Assembly (NCBI RefSeq): GCF_014648655.1
Contig: NZ_BMRN01000005.1
Span: forward strand, 248,001 to 312,000
Direction of reading: 5' to 3'
Source of the DNA: Streptomyces atratus
Lineage (GTDB): Bacteria > Actinomycetota > Actinomycetes > Streptomycetales > Streptomycetaceae
Length of the DNA stretch: 64,000 nucleotides
The notes beneath the pieces were generated by a model that was not told the DNA's origin, made no database searches, and worked only from the letters and a program-made list of their open reading frames with translations. The position numbers were made by a program, and so were the translations under genes. Within the stretch, counting starts at the first letter, position 1, and each line of letters opens with the position of its first letter. Shown here one piece after another: positions 31,310 to 41,800 of this stretch.

Positions 31310-33133
31310 ATGTCGGAGACTCGTCACAAGAAGCGTGCGGGGCGGCGGATACTCGCCACCGCCGCCGGACTCGCCACCGCCGGTGCTCTCGTGGCCGCCA
31401 TGCCTGCCGGCGCGGCGCAAGGTAACGGGCCGAGCAACGGCAACGGCTGGGCGTACGGCAAGGGCATCGGCCGTACCGTCGACGTGCAGCTGCTCTCCTT
31501 CAACGACCTGCACGGCAACCTGGAGCCGCCGGCCGGCTCTTCCGGCGAAGTCCACGAGCACGGCGCCACCGAGGGCATCAAGGCGGGCGGCATCGAATAC
31601 CTGGCCACCCACCTGCGGGACGCCCGCAAGGGCAACCCGTACTCGATCACCGCCGCCGCCGGCGACATGGTCGGCGCCTCCCCGCTGATCTCCGGCCTCT
31701 TCCACGACGAGCCCACCATCGAGGCGCTCAACAAGCTCAAGCTCGACGTCACCTCCGTCGGCAACCACGAGTTCGACGAGGGCGCGGCCGAGCTCGCCCG
31801 CCTCCAGAACGGCGGCTGCCACCCGACGGACGGCTGCGCGACAGAGGGCAGCACCTACCAGGGCGCCGACTTCCCGTTCCTCGGCGCGAACGTCACCGGC
31901 GAGAAGACCGGCAAGCCGATTCTCGACCCGTACTTCATCTGGCAGAAGAACGGCGTCAAGATCGGATTCATCGGCGTGACCCTGAAGGGCACGGCGAACA
32001 TCGTCAATGCCGAGGGCATCAAGGGCCTGAAGTTCGGCGACGAGGTCGAGACGATCAACAAGTACGCCAAGAAGCTGGAGGGCAAGGGCGTCAAGTCCAT
32101 CGTCGCGCTCATCCACGAGGGCGGGCTCCCGGCCTCCGACTCGTACAACTACGACTGCGACAGCCCCGGCCCCGGCGACGGCATCTCCGGCCCGATCGTC
32201 GACATCGCCAAGAACATCGACCCCCAGGTCGACGCGCTGGTCACCGGCCACACCCACCAGGCGTACGCCTGCACCATCCCCGACCCGTCCGGCACGCCCC
32301 GCACGGTGACCTCCGCGGCGTCCTTCGGGCGGCTCTACACCGACACGACGCTGACCTACGACCGGAAGACGAAGGACATCGTCCGTACGGCCGTGACGTC
32401 CGCCAACCATGTGGTGACCCGTGACGTCGACCGGGCGAGGGACATGGAGCGGCTCGTCAAGGAGTGGGGTGCCCTGGCCGCGCCCATCGCCAACCGCCCG
32501 GTCGGCCACATCTCCGCCGACATCGAGGGCCGCGGCTCGAAGGCGTACGAGAAGCCGCTCGGCAGTCTGATCGCCGACGCCCAGCTGGAGGGCATGGCCC
32601 CGGCCGACAAGGGCGGCGCGCAGATCGCCTTCATGAACCCGGGCGGCATCCGCTCCGACTTCGTGCACAAGGGCCCGGACGGGGGCGAGGGCGACGGCGT
32701 CCTGACGTACGGCGAGGTGTACACCGTCCAGCCGTTCACCAACATGATGACCGTCCAGGACCTCACCGGTGGGCAGATCGTGACCGCGCTCCAGCAGCAG
32801 GTCAGCGGCCGCAACGAGGAGTCCCCGAAGATCCTCCAGGTGTCCGGGGGCTTCACGTACACCCTGGACCTCACCAAGACCGGCGCCGACCGGATCGAGG
32901 CCGCGTCCGTGAAGCTGAACGGCGAGCCGATCGACCCGGCCACGACGTACCGCGTCGCCATGAACGAGTTCCTGGCGGGCGGCGGCGACGGCTTCGCGGC
33001 CTTCACCGAGGGCACGAACAAGCTGGTCGGCGCCTCCGACCTGGACGTCCTGCTCGACTATCTGGCGGCCCACTCCTCGGCCGACGCGCCGATCGCGCCT
33101 CCGGCGGCGGGGCGAATCAACATCGTGCAGTGA
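31310..33133 (+). CDS. Secreted bifunctional metallophosphatase / 5'-nucleotidase
   Basis: 607 residues. Signal peptide 1-37 (ILATAAGLATAGALVAAMPAGAA). The calcineurin-like domain has the metal motifs SFNDLHGNL near 64, AAAGDMVGASPL near 117, VGNHEFDEGA near 145, and VTGHTHQAY near 312. The 5'-nucleotidase C-terminal domain has FMNPGGIRSDF near 445 and EFLAGGGDGFAAF near 555. It dephosphorylates extracellular nucleotides, releasing phosphate and nucleosides; Streptomyces homologues are typically phosphate-regulated. The ATG at 31310 follows AAGGAG. A strong terminator follows the gene. Confidence 0.93.
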   Translation: MSETRHKKRAGRRILATAAGLATAGALVAAMPAGAAQGNGPSNGNGWAYGKGIGRTVDVQLLSFNDLHGNLEPPAGSSGEVHEHGATEGIKAGGIEYLATHLRDARKGNPYSITAAAGDMVGASPLISGLFHDEPTIEALNKLKLDVTSVGNHEFDEGAAELARLQNGGCHPTDGCATEGSTYQGADFPFLGANVTGEKTGKPILDPYFIWQKNGVKIGFIGVTLKGTANIVNAEGIKGLKFGDEVETINKYAKKLEGKGVKSIVALIHEGGLPASDSYNYDCDSPGPGDGISGPIVDIAKNIDPQVDALVTGHTHQAYACTIPDPSGTPRTVTSAASFGRLYTDTTLTYDRKTKDIVRTAVTSANHVVTRDVDRARDMERLVKEWGALAAPIANRPVGHISADIEGRGSKAYEKPLGSLIADAQLEGMAPADKGGAQIAFMNPGGIRSDFVHKGPDGGEGDGVLTYGEVYTVQPFTNMMTVQDLTGGQIVTALQQQVSGRNEESPKILQVSGGFTYTLDLTKTGADRIEAASVKLNGEPIDPATTYRVAMNEFLAGGGDGFAAFTEGTNKLVGASDLDVLLDYLAAHSSADAPIAPPAAGRINIVQ

Positions 33134-33153
33134 CAGTGGCTCTCCTGCTGCGG

Positions 33154-33197
33154 GGCGGCGGGGCGGCGGGGCCTTCGGGACCCGCCGCCCCGCCGCC
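33154..33197 (+). terminator. Terminator of the 5'-nucleotidase gene
   Basis: Perfect 17-base GC arms (GGCGGCGGGGCGGCGGG and its complement) around a 10-base loop containing TTCG, beginning 21 bases after the stop codon. Confidence 0.9.
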
Positions 33198-33298
33198 TTG
33201 TGCGCGCTTGTGCACCAGCCGTCACGCATACCTCTCCCCGCTCATGGCTCGTTTACTGATGCGCCGTCAGCCCACAAAGGCTGTCCGGGTCTTGCCGG

Positions 33299-33344
33299 TT
33301 GACAGCGGGCCGGTTCTTGGATTTTCACTACTTGATTAGTGAAA
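33299..33344 (+). promoter_or_regulatory. Promoter with 8-base inverted-repeat operator for the YtrA-type regulator
   Basis: TTGACA at 33299-33304 is a good -35 box. About 18 bases later begins TTTCACTA-CTTGAT-TAGTGAAA (33323-33344), perfect 8-base arms covering the expected -10 and start point. It lies just six bases before the regulator ATG. This is typical of autorepressed GntR/YtrA operons. Confidence 0.65.
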
Positions 33345-33349
33345 GGGTG

Positions 33350-33748
33350 ATGGAAGGGATCGTGCTCGAGTACCGCATCGACCGGCGCAGCGGCGTCGCC
33401 ACCTACCTCCAGATCGTCCAGCAGACGAAACAGGCCCTCCGGATGGGCCTCCTGGAACCCGGCGACCGCCTGCCCACCGCACGCGAGGTCGTCGAAGCGA
33501 CGGCCATCAATCCCAACACGGTCCTCAAGGCCTACCGCGAACTGGAACGCGAAGGCCTCGTCGAAGCCCGCCGCGGCCTCGGCACCTTCATCCGCACCAC
33601 CCTCGGCACCGCCTCCCCCGCCGACTCGCCCCTGCGCGGCGAACTCGCCGACTGGGCACGGCGGGCGCGGGCGGCGGGGCTGGAGCGGGAGGACGTGGCC
33701 GCGCTCTTCACATCCGTACTGAAGGAACACTTCGAGGGGGACGAATGA
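33350..33748 (+). CDS. GntR-family regulator, YtrA subfamily
   Basis: 132 residues. A short N-terminal strand (EGIVLEYRIDRRSGVATYLQ) leads into a winged helix (QTKQALRMGLLEPGDRLPTA, ATAINPNTVLKAYRELEREG) and a short dimerising tail, the compact YtrA layout. YtrA regulators sit first in operons with ABC transporter genes. The stop overlaps the ATG of an ABC ATPase gene (ATGA), but that gene is cut off, so the regulator now has no intact target in cis. A clear operator lies over its own promoter. Confidence 0.88.
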   Translation: MEGIVLEYRIDRRSGVATYLQIVQQTKQALRMGLLEPGDRLPTAREVVEATAINPNTVLKAYRELEREGLVEARRGLGTFIRTTLGTASPADSPLRGELADWARRARAAGLEREDVAALFTSVLKEHFEGDE

Positions 33749-33885
33749 CCGACCCGGTCATCGAGGCCGAAGGCCTCGGCCTGCACTACCGACGGCGCCG
33801 CAAGGCCGCCTGGGCGCTGAAGGACTGTACCTTCACCCTGCCCGTCGGCCGGGTCGTCGCCGTCGTCGGCCCCAACGGGGCGGGC
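33745..33885 (+). pseudogene. ABC-transporter ATPase stub ending at Walker A
   Basis: ATGA-coupled to the regulator. It reads MTDPVIEAEGLGLHYRRRRK, ALKDCTFTLPVGRVVAVVGP and NGAG. Exactly where Walker A should continue KST the sequence changes to DGPGRRDSGTPGVPRRSP, with no further ABC similarity; a flavoprotein gene ends at 33926 on the other strand. The remaining ABC domain and the permease gene are gone. This is a clean deletion end point. Confidence 0.85.
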
Positions 33886-33925
33886 GACGGCCCAGGTCGC
33901 CGGGACAGCGGGACGCCCGGGGTGC

Positions 33926-35581
33926 CTAGGAGGTCGCCTGCGCCGCCGCCCTCCCCGCTGCCCGGCCGGAGAAGATGCAGCCGCCGAGGAAGGTCCCTTC
34001 GAGGGAGCGGTACCCGTGCACCCCGCCGCCGCCGAAGCCTGCCGCCTCCCCCGCCGCGTACACACCGGGCAGGGGCGTGCCGTCCTCGGTCAGCACCCGG
34101 GAGGACAGGTCCGTCTCCAGTCCGCCGAGCGACTTGCGGGTCAGGATGTTGAGCCGTACCGCGATCAGCGGGCCGGCCTTGGGGTCGAGGATGCGGTGCG
34201 GCGGAGCCGTACGGATCAGCTTGTCCCCGAGATAGGTGCGGGCCCCGCGGATCGCGGTGATCTGGAGGTCCTTGGTGAAGGGGTTGGCGATCTCGCGGTC
34301 ACGTGCGGTGATCTCGCGGCGCAGTTCGGCCTCGTCGATCAGCGGCTCGTCGGTGAGCGCGTTCATCCCGCGGACCAGCGCGCCGAGGTCCTTCTCGACC
34401 ACGAAGTCCACCCCGTGGTCCATGAAAGCCTTCACCGGGGCCGGTACGTCCGCGCGGGCCCGGCCGATCACGTCACGGATCGACTTTCCGGTCAGGTCGG
34501 GGTTCTGCTCGGAGCCGGAGAGCGCGAACTCCTTGCCGATGATCTTCTGGTCGAGGACGAACCAGGTGTGGTCGTGGCCGGACTTCATGATGTGTTCGAG
34601 GGTGCCGAGGGTGTCGAAGCCCGGGAAGAGCGGGACCGGCAGCCGCTTGCCGCGGGCGTCCAGCCAGAGCGAGGACGGTCCCGGCAGGATCCGGATGCCG
34701 TGCTCGGCCCAGATCGGGTTCCAGTTCTCGATGCCCTCGGTGTAGTGCCACATCCGGTCGCGGTTGATGTGGTGGGCGCCCGCCTCCTCGGTGATGCCGA
34801 GCATGAGTCCGTCGACATGGGCGGGGACGCCGGAGAGCATCTTCGCGGGCGGGGTGCCGAGCCGCGGGGGCCACTGCTTGCGCACGAGGTCGTGATTGCC
34901 ACCGATGCCGCCGGAGGTGACGATCACCGCCTGGGCCTTCAGCTCGAACGTGCCGGTCGACACCCGGCTGCTCGCGGTGCCCCGGGCGGCGGCGCTCGGC
35001 TCCAGGATCTCGCCGCTCACCGTGTCGACGGCGCCCGCGGTGCGGCCGAGACCGGTGACCCGGTGGCGGAACCCGAACTGTACGAGGCCCTTGGCGACGC
35101 CTGCGCGGACCCTGCGCTCGAAGGGGGCGACGACGCCGGGGCCGGTGCCCCAGGTGATGTGGAAGCGGGGTACGGAGTTGCCGTGGCCGGTCGCGTCGTA
35201 GCCGCCGCGCTCCGCCCAGCCGACGACGGGGAAGAGCCGCAACCCCTGGGCGTGCAGCCAGGAGCGCTTCTCACCGGCCGCGAAGTCGACGTACGCCTCG
35301 GCCCACTTCCGTGGCCAGTGGTCCTCCTCGCGGTCGAAGCCCGCCGTGCCGAGCCAGTCCTGGAGGGCCAGCTCATGGCTGTCCTTGATCCGCATCCGGC
35401 GCTGCTCGGGCGAGTCGACGAGAAAGAGACCGCCGAAGGACCAGTGCGCCTGCCCGCCGATCGACTGTTCGGGCTCCTGGTCGAGCAGGATCACCGAGCG
35501 GCCCGCGTCGACCAGCTCGGCGGTGGCCACCAGACCCGCGAGCCCCGCCCCGATAACGATCACATCAGCGTCGTACGCCAT
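33926..35581 (-). CDS. FAD-binding dehydrogenase, 3-ketosteroid-dehydrogenase-like
   Basis: 551 residues. N-terminal Rossmann FAD site DVIVIGAGLAGLVATAELVD at 6-25. The FAD_binding_2 layout continues with GGQAHWSFGGLFLVDSPEQ near 45, VIVTSGGIGGNHDLVR near 220, and a C-terminal FAD contact PGVYAAGEAAGFGGGGVHGY near 510 and LEGTFLGGCIFSGRAAG. This matches the succinate-dehydrogenase/KstD-like flavoproteins annotated in Streptomyces simply as FAD-binding dehydrogenase. The substrate may be a steroid-like or fumarate-like compound. The ATG at 35581 has AAGGA at 8 bases; an ATG three codons upstream is too close to it. Confidence 0.85.
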   Translation of the reverse strand: MAYDADVIVIGAGLAGLVATAELVDAGRSVILLDQEPEQSIGGQAHWSFGGLFLVDSPEQRRMRIKDSHELALQDWLGTAGFDREEDHWPRKWAEAYVDFAAGEKRSWLHAQGLRLFPVVGWAERGGYDATGHGNSVPRFHITWGTGPGVVAPFERRVRAGVAKGLVQFGFRHRVTGLGRTAGAVDTVSGEILEPSAAARGTASSRVSTGTFELKAQAVIVTSGGIGGNHDLVRKQWPPRLGTPPAKMLSGVPAHVDGLMLGITEEAGAHHINRDRMWHYTEGIENWNPIWAEHGIRILPGPSSLWLDARGKRLPVPLFPGFDTLGTLEHIMKSGHDHTWFVLDQKIIGKEFALSGSEQNPDLTGKSIRDVIGRARADVPAPVKAFMDHGVDFVVEKDLGALVRGMNALTDEPLIDEAELRREITARDREIANPFTKDLQITAIRGARTYLGDKLIRTAPPHRILDPKAGPLIAVRLNILTRKSLGGLETDLSSRVLTEDGTPLPGVYAAGEAAGFGGGGVHGYRSLEGTFLGGCIFSGRAAGRAAAQATS

Positions 35582-35785
35582 GGGTTCCATCCTTGTCGGG
35601 GCGATCCGGTCACGGCCACGGTGACCGTCCGGCCGGGGCGCCGGAAGTTACTCGTGCGTCAGATCCTCTGCATCGGCCGCCGCGGCGTCAACCGCCCGGT
35701 CGGCGGCGCTCCGGCCGCACCCGCAGGGCGCAGGCGCTATCGTCGAAACAAATCACCCACTTCTGGCCTGACTTGAGGTAGAAGC

Positions 35786-36679
35786 GTGTCGGTGCTGGTC
35801 CTCGTGCTCGCCGTGAGTGCCGCCTGCTGTCTGGGATTCGGTTTCGTCCTGCAGCAGGCCGCCGCTTCGCACGCCCCGAGGAGCGACTATCTCTCCTTCC
35901 GACTGCTGCTGGACCTGATGCGGGTGCCGAGCTGGCTGGCCGGGATCGGGCTGATGGTCTGCGGCATGGCGCTGGGGGCCCTGGCCCTGGGCGAGGGCGA
36001 GGTGTCCGTCGTCGAACCCCTGCTGGCGACCAATCTGCTCTTCGCGATGGCTCTGTCGCGCCATCGCACGGGGCAGCGGCTCGGCCGGCAGGGCTGGGCC
36101 GGGCTCTGGCTGCTGGCGGGCGGAGTCGCCGCCTTTCTGCTGGCGGGCCAGCCGCAGGGCGGTGAGGCGGTGACCAGTCCGCTGCGGCACTGGCTGGTCA
36201 TCGGCGTGGTCGTGGGAATCGCCCTGCTGCTCACCGCCTTCGCCAAACGCTCGGAGTCCGGGGTCGCCCCGGCGCTGCTCGCGGTGGCCGCGGGGCTGCT
36301 GTACGGACTCCAGGACGCCCTCACCCGGGTCACCGGCGAGCGGCTGTCCGACGAGGGCTGGTCGGCACTGGTGACGGCGTGGCAGCCGTACGCGGTGGCG
36401 GTGCTGGGGGTGACGGGTCTGCTCCTGGTGCAGAGCGCGTTCGAGACGGGCCCGCTGCGCGTCTCGCTGCCGCCGCTGACCGCATCCCAGCCGCTGGCCG
36501 GGATCGCCTGCGGGGTCGGTTTCCTCGGCGACCGACTGCGTACCGACACCGGCGCACTCGCCTGGCAGGCGGTAGGTCTTGTGGCGATCGTCGTCGGGAT
36601 CGTGCTGCTGGGACTGCATCCGGCGATGCCGGAGGGGCCCGTGAGCGGGCGCCGGGAAAAGAGTCTCCAGCCGAACTGA
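35786..36679 (+). CDS. DMT-superfamily transporter (EamA-like)
   Basis: 297 residues, nine to ten hydrophobic helices (LVLVLAVSAACCLGFGFVLQ, WLAGIGLMVCGMALGALALG, a GEGEVSVVEPLLATNLLFA loop, WLVIGVVVGIALLLTAFAKR). The DMT pattern of duplicated five-helix halves is visible. GTG start at 35786 after GAGGTAGAAGC. The substrate is unknown. The gene stands alone between divergent and convergent neighbours. Confidence 0.83.
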   Translation: MSVLVLVLAVSAACCLGFGFVLQQAAASHAPRSDYLSFRLLLDLMRVPSWLAGIGLMVCGMALGALALGEGEVSVVEPLLATNLLFAMALSRHRTGQRLGRQGWAGLWLLAGGVAAFLLAGQPQGGEAVTSPLRHWLVIGVVVGIALLLTAFAKRSESGVAPALLAVAAGLLYGLQDALTRVTGERLSDEGWSALVTAWQPYAVAVLGVTGLLLVQSAFETGPLRVSLPPLTASQPLAGIACGVGFLGDRLRTDTGALAWQAVGLVAIVVGIVLLGLHPAMPEGPVSGRREKSLQPN

Positions 36680-36750
36680 CCGGCGTCTGTCCGGTCACAG
36701 GGCGCCGTCCGCCCTGGTCATTAATAATGGCCAGCATTAGAATGGTCCTC

Positions 36751-38183
<1,433 letters not shown>

Positions 38184-38216
38184 TCACTGTCAGCGGCCTG
38201 ATGTTGGATGAGGGGC

Positions 38217-38738
38217 ATGACTCCTTCTGACGAGATCCTGGACATCGTCGACGAGCACGACGTGGTCGTGGGGCAGGCCCCGCGCGGTGAGGCGACCGCG
38301 CGGGGCCTGCGCCATCGCTGCGTCTTCATCGAGGCCAGGGATGCCGGGGGCCGGCTCTTCGTGCACCGCAGGACCCCGGCCAAACCGGTCTTCCCGTCCC
38401 ACTACGACATGTTCGTCGGCGGGGTGGTCGGGGCGGGCGAGTCGTACGACGAGGCAGCACTGCGGGAGGCCGAGGAGGAGCTGGGGGTCTTTGGGCTCCC
38501 CCGCCCCGAGCCGCTGTTCAAGTTCCTCTACGAGAGCGCGGAGCACTCCTGGTGGAGCCACGTCTACCAGGTACGGTGCGAGCTGCCGGTGAACCCGCAG
38601 GTGGAGGAGGTCGCCTGGCACACCTTCCTCACCGATGCGGAGCTGGAGCAGCGGCTCGACGACTGGGAGTGGGTGCCGGACGGCCTGGAGGCGTACCACC
38701 GGCTGCGAGCCTTCCGGGCGGGCGGGGCAGCCTCCTGA
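38217..38738 (+). CDS. NUDIX hydrolase, Idi/YfcD-like
   Basis: 173 residues: DEILDIVDEHDVVVGQAPRG at the start, then the Nudix box GVVGAGESYDEAALREAEEELGV near 73-95 with its REUxEExGU core. The neighbouring LFVHRRTPAKPVFPSHYDMF segment is typical of the isopentenyl-diphosphate isomerase-like Nudix branch (YfcD). It probably hydrolyses an unidentified nucleoside-diphosphate derivative. No good ribosome site precedes either ATG (38208 or 38217). Confidence 0.85.
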   Translation: MTPSDEILDIVDEHDVVVGQAPRGEATARGLRHRCVFIEARDAGGRLFVHRRTPAKPVFPSHYDMFVGGVVGAGESYDEAALREAEEELGVFGLPRPEPLFKFLYESAEHSWWSHVYQVRCELPVNPQVEEVAWHTFLTDAELEQRLDDWEWVPDGLEAYHRLRAFRAGGAAS

Positions 38739-38772
38739 GCCGGGGCTCGATTGCCGGTCGTAAGGTTCACGC

Positions 38773-39168
38773 GTGATCGAATTCGTACAGAGCCTGCGAC
38801 TGTGGTTCGCGCCGCAGCGTATCCGCGAAGAGGGCGACACCCCCGACTACCGGTTCTCGCTCGCCAACGAGCGCACCTTCCTCGCCTGGATCCGGACGGC
38901 TCTCGCACTGATCGGCGGTGGTTTCGCGGTCGACCAGTTCCTCCCTGAGCTGGTGTGGGGCATCCGCGCGGGACTGGCGCTCGCGCTGCTCGCGGCCGGT
39001 GTGCTGTGTGCGCTGCGGGCGATCAATCACTGGGTACGGTGCGAGCGGGCGATGCGGCGCGGCGAGGACCTGCCGGTCTCCCGGTTCCCGACGCTGCTCG
39101 GTCTCGCGGTCGCCGTCGTCGCCGTGGCGATGGTGGTGGTGGTCCTCTTCGGCTGGGAGGGCCGGTGA
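38773..39168 (+). CDS. DUF202/YidH-family membrane protein 1
   Basis: 131 residues, three membrane helices. The DUF202 signature YRFSLANERTFLAWIRTALALIGGGFAVD is at 26-54, followed by helix 2 (AGLALALLAAGVLCALRAIN) and helix 3 (LLGLAVAVVAVAMVVVVLFG). Function is unknown. Its stop overlaps the next gene start (GTGA), so the two DUF202 proteins are co-translated and may form a heteromer. Confidence 0.87.
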   Translation: MIEFVQSLRLWFAPQRIREEGDTPDYRFSLANERTFLAWIRTALALIGGGFAVDQFLPELVWGIRAGLALALLAAGVLCALRAINHWVRCERAMRRGEDLPVSRFPTLLGLAVAVVAVAMVVVVLFGWEGR

Positions 39169-39476
39169 CGGCCGAGGGGCGCGACCCCGGACTTCAGCCC
39201 GAGCGGACCAGGCTGGCGTGGCGGCGCACGACCCTGTCCTGCACGGTGGTGGCGCTGCTGGCGGTCAAGCAGGCGCTGCACAGTGGGGCGAGCCCGGCCG
39301 GGATCGTCGCCGTGGCGCTGAGCGCGCTGGCCTGGCTGGGATTCCTGCTCGTGGCGCACCGGCGGGTGCTCGGGATGGGGACCGCGCGGCCGCAGCCGCT
39401 CTCGGCGCTCGGTGCGCTGACCGCGGGGGCGTGCACGGTCGCGCTCGCGGTGTTCGCCGCGGCCATGCTGTTCTGA
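39165..39476 (+). CDS. DUF202 family membrane protein 2
   Basis: 103 residues with three helices. The signature DPGLQPERTRLAWRRTTLSC lies near the N-terminus, then LALSALAWLGFLLV-like and ALTAGACTVALAVFAAAMLF helices. GTG start overlapping the preceding stop by four bases. It is the usual shorter partner of YidH-like proteins in Streptomyces. Role unknown. Confidence 0.85.
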   Translation: MTAEGRDPGLQPERTRLAWRRTTLSCTVVALLAVKQALHSGASPAGIVAVALSALAWLGFLLVAHRRVLGMGTARPQPLSALGALTAGACTVALAVFAAAMLF

Positions 39477-39494
39477 GGCCCGGCACCGGGTGTG

Positions 39495-40011
39495 TCAGAC
39501 GTCCGGGGTGTCCCGGGGGACGGTGACAACAATCTTTCCGCGGGTGCGCCCCTGCTCGTTCAGCCGGGAGGCGTCCGCCGCCCGTTCCAGCGGGAAGACC
39601 CGGTCCGGATGGACCGTGACGATGCCCTGCCCGGCCGGTTCCGCCAGGTGGGCCAGGTCCTTGGCGTCCGGACGCACGAAGGCGTAGCGGCCGCCGTACG
39701 AGAAGACCTCGCCGTCCGCGATGGAGGCCGGCCGACCCTCGGGCTTCAGCACTTCGGCGGAGGCCCGGAGCGCCTCGCCTCCGACGGTGCCGAACGCGGC
39801 GTCGACGAGGCCGTCCCCGCGTCGGGATCAGCGGGGGCACGGCCACCGGGCCTGGGGCGAGGCGCCCCTCCTGGTCCTTCCGGTCAACCGGGTTGATCGC
39901 CGCAGCCCGCACCTTCACCAGGACGATGTCGGGGCCGACCTCGGGGTCGGGCCATTCGCCGGACTCCAGGACGTCGGCCCCACCATGCCTGCTGTTGCTG
40001 ATCGCCTTCAT
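39495..40011 (-). pseudogene. Zinc-type NADP-dependent quinone oxidoreductase remnant, internally deleted
   Basis: From ATG 40011: MKAISNSRHGGADVLESGEW, DPEVGPDIVLVKVRAAAINP, VDRKDQEGRL, a normal MDR-family N-terminus, then frameshifted. The C-terminal third is in another frame: AFGTVGGEALRASAEVLKPE, FSYGGRYAFVRPDAKDLAHL, PDRVFPLERAADASRLNEQG, RTRGKIVVTVPRDTPDV, stopping at 39495. The central NADP-binding GxGxxG region is absent. The remnant is 517 bases against about 930 for an intact gene. Confidence 0.85.
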
Positions 40012-40358
40012 GTACCGACCGTTCCTGGGCGGTGAGCAGACGCGGGTCCTGTCTCACCGGCACGCCCCGAACGGTCTTGGGCGCACTGGTCCTCCGCTTT
40101 CGTGTCCTGGGCGGCGACGCATATCCCGTATGCGGTCCGTCCCGGGCGGGCAAAATCCCTACGCCCTGACCATGTGAGTGCGGCCGGAGAAGAAGACACT
40201 TTGCGCACGCCCCGCCGGGCACATTCACGGATCGTCGCACCGTGCACTCAATCGTGCCCATGTGTGCCAGAACAAGGCAATCGCCCAGCAGTTGTGAACC
40301 CTCGGTGCGGGCCGGGGCCCCCGCAACCCAGGCCGTGGCCGCTGCGGGGAACGTTCCG
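40012..40358. other. Intergenic region with one long hairpin
   Basis: No gene found. A long imperfect hairpin at 40021-40072 pairs GTTC..GGGC.GGTGAG.AGAC with GTCT.CACC..GCCC.GAAC. It lies immediately upstream of the broken quinone-reductase gene, so it may be an old regulatory element rather than a terminator. Nothing else is recognisable up to the glucarate dehydratase stop. Confidence 0.4.
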
Positions 40359-41648
40359 TCACCAGCGCGGGATCGAGGGGGTCTGCCATCCGGACTCGGC
40401 CTTGCGCATCGCGGCCGCGTCGTCGCGCTCGCGCATCGTGCCGTCGTCGTCGAGCCAGCGCCGGTGCAGCACGGCCAGGCGTTCGCGGTCGAGCTCGACG
40501 CCGAGCCCGGGTGCGTCGGAGACGGTGAGCCGGCCGCCTCGGAAGACATGGCGTGTGGTGATGACGTCCTCGGCCTGCCAGGGGTAGTGGCTGTCGCAGG
40601 CGTAGTCGAGGTTGGGGACGGTGGCCGCGACGTGGGTCATCGCGGCGAGGCTGATGCCGAGGTGGGTGTTGGAGTGCATGGAGAGTCCGACGCCGAAGGT
40701 ACGGCAGATCCCGGCCAGCTCACGGGTGCGGTGCAGGCCGCCCCAGTAGTGGTGATCGGAGAGCACGACTTGGACGGCGCCGCGGGCGAAGGCCTCCGGG
40801 ACCTCGGCGAGGGTCGTGACGCACATGTTGGTGGCGAGCGGTACGTCGGTGCCTGCGGCGACGGCGGCCATCAGGTCCGTGCCGCTCGCCGGGTCCTCCA
40901 GATATTCGAGTACGCCCTTCAGCTGTTCGGCGACGTACAGCGAGGTCTCGACGGACCAGGCGCCGTTGGGGTCGAGGCGCAGCGGCTGCCCGGGGAACTC
41001 GTCGGCCAGGGCACGGATCGCGGCGATCTCCTGGTCGGGTTCGAAGACGCCGCCCTTGAGCTTGAAGGAGGAGAAGCCGTGCTCGCGGGCGAAGCGCCGG
41101 GCCTGGGCGACGACTCCGGCCGGGTCGACGGCTGCGCCCCAGTCGTCCTGTTCGCCGCCCTCGGGGTGGGCGGCCCAGCGGTAGAAGAGGTACGCGCTGT
41201 ACTCGACGCTGTCGCGGACCCTGCCGCCGAGCAGAGCGTGCACGGGGAGGCCGAGGGACTTGCCGAGCGCGTCCAGACAGGCGACCTCGAAGCCGGAGAC
41301 GACGGAGAGCCGGAGCTTGTCGGCGGTCTGGACGCCGCGCAGCCCACCGGCGTCGACACGGTCGTCGGCCGCGCGTGAATCACCGCACACCTCGTCGGCC
41401 AGTGCGAACAGGCCGTTCAGATCGCTGACCGGGCGTCCGACGAGGGCAGTGGCGAGCGGCTGGGCGAGTTCGAGGTACTTGCCGTCCCCGTACGTCTCCC
41501 CGATACCGGTCACACCGCCGCGTGTGACGACTTCCACGATGAGTCGCGGGGTGTACGGCTGGTGGACGCCCTGGGTGTTGAGCAGGGGCGGGTCCGCTAT
41601 CAGGATCGGGGTCAGCCGGACTTCGTCGATCAACAGCTCTGTATTCAT
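40359..41648 (-). CDS. gudD: Glucarate dehydratase (enolase superfamily)
   Basis: 429 residues. It starts MNTELLIDEVRLTPILIADPPLLNTQG-VHQPY, characteristic of GudD. The general-base Lys pair is in GFSSFKLKGGVFEPDQE near 208-224. Metal ligands follow in LRLDPNGAWSVETS near 240 and EYLEDPASG near 265. The His of the His-Asp dyad is in GVGLSMHSNTHLGISLAAM near 335. It dehydrates D-glucarate to 5-keto-4-deoxyglucarate. No transporter or aldolase is adjacent. The ATG at 41648 has no ribosome site, so the mRNA may be leaderless. Confidence 0.92.
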   Translation of the reverse strand: MNTELLIDEVRLTPILIADPPLLNTQGVHQPYTPRLIVEVVTRGGVTGIGETYGDGKYLELAQPLATALVGRPVSDLNGLFALADEVCGDSRAADDRVDAGGLRGVQTADKLRLSVVSGFEVACLDALGKSLGLPVHALLGGRVRDSVEYSAYLFYRWAAHPEGGEQDDWGAAVDPAGVVAQARRFAREHGFSSFKLKGGVFEPDQEIAAIRALADEFPGQPLRLDPNGAWSVETSLYVAEQLKGVLEYLEDPASGTDLMAAVAAGTDVPLATNMCVTTLAEVPEAFARGAVQVVLSDHHYWGGLHRTRELAGICRTFGVGLSMHSNTHLGISLAAMTHVAATVPNLDYACDSHYPWQAEDVITTRHVFRGGRLTVSDAPGLGVELDRERLAVLHRRWLDDDGTMRERDDAAAMRKAESGWQTPSIPRW

Positions 41649-41800
41649 ACGTGAACCATATTCAGGGATACGGCTGAACGCCAGACTCCGGCCCGCGTCG
41701 GAGCGGAGTCCGCACGCCGGATTCCGGGAGTTCACTGGACGACATACCGACTGGTCGGCATCATGAACACCGACCGTCTCTCACCCCGGAGGTGCGCACG

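Noticed and set aside
31175..33229. 684-codon open frame antisense to the 5'-nucleotidase, and similar long antisense frames (for example 5592-7700 and 56950-59616).
   Set aside because: In very GC-rich DNA the frame complementary to a real gene is often open. The predicted proteins are Arg/Ala/Val/Gly-rich without domains, and the sense strands encode clear families.
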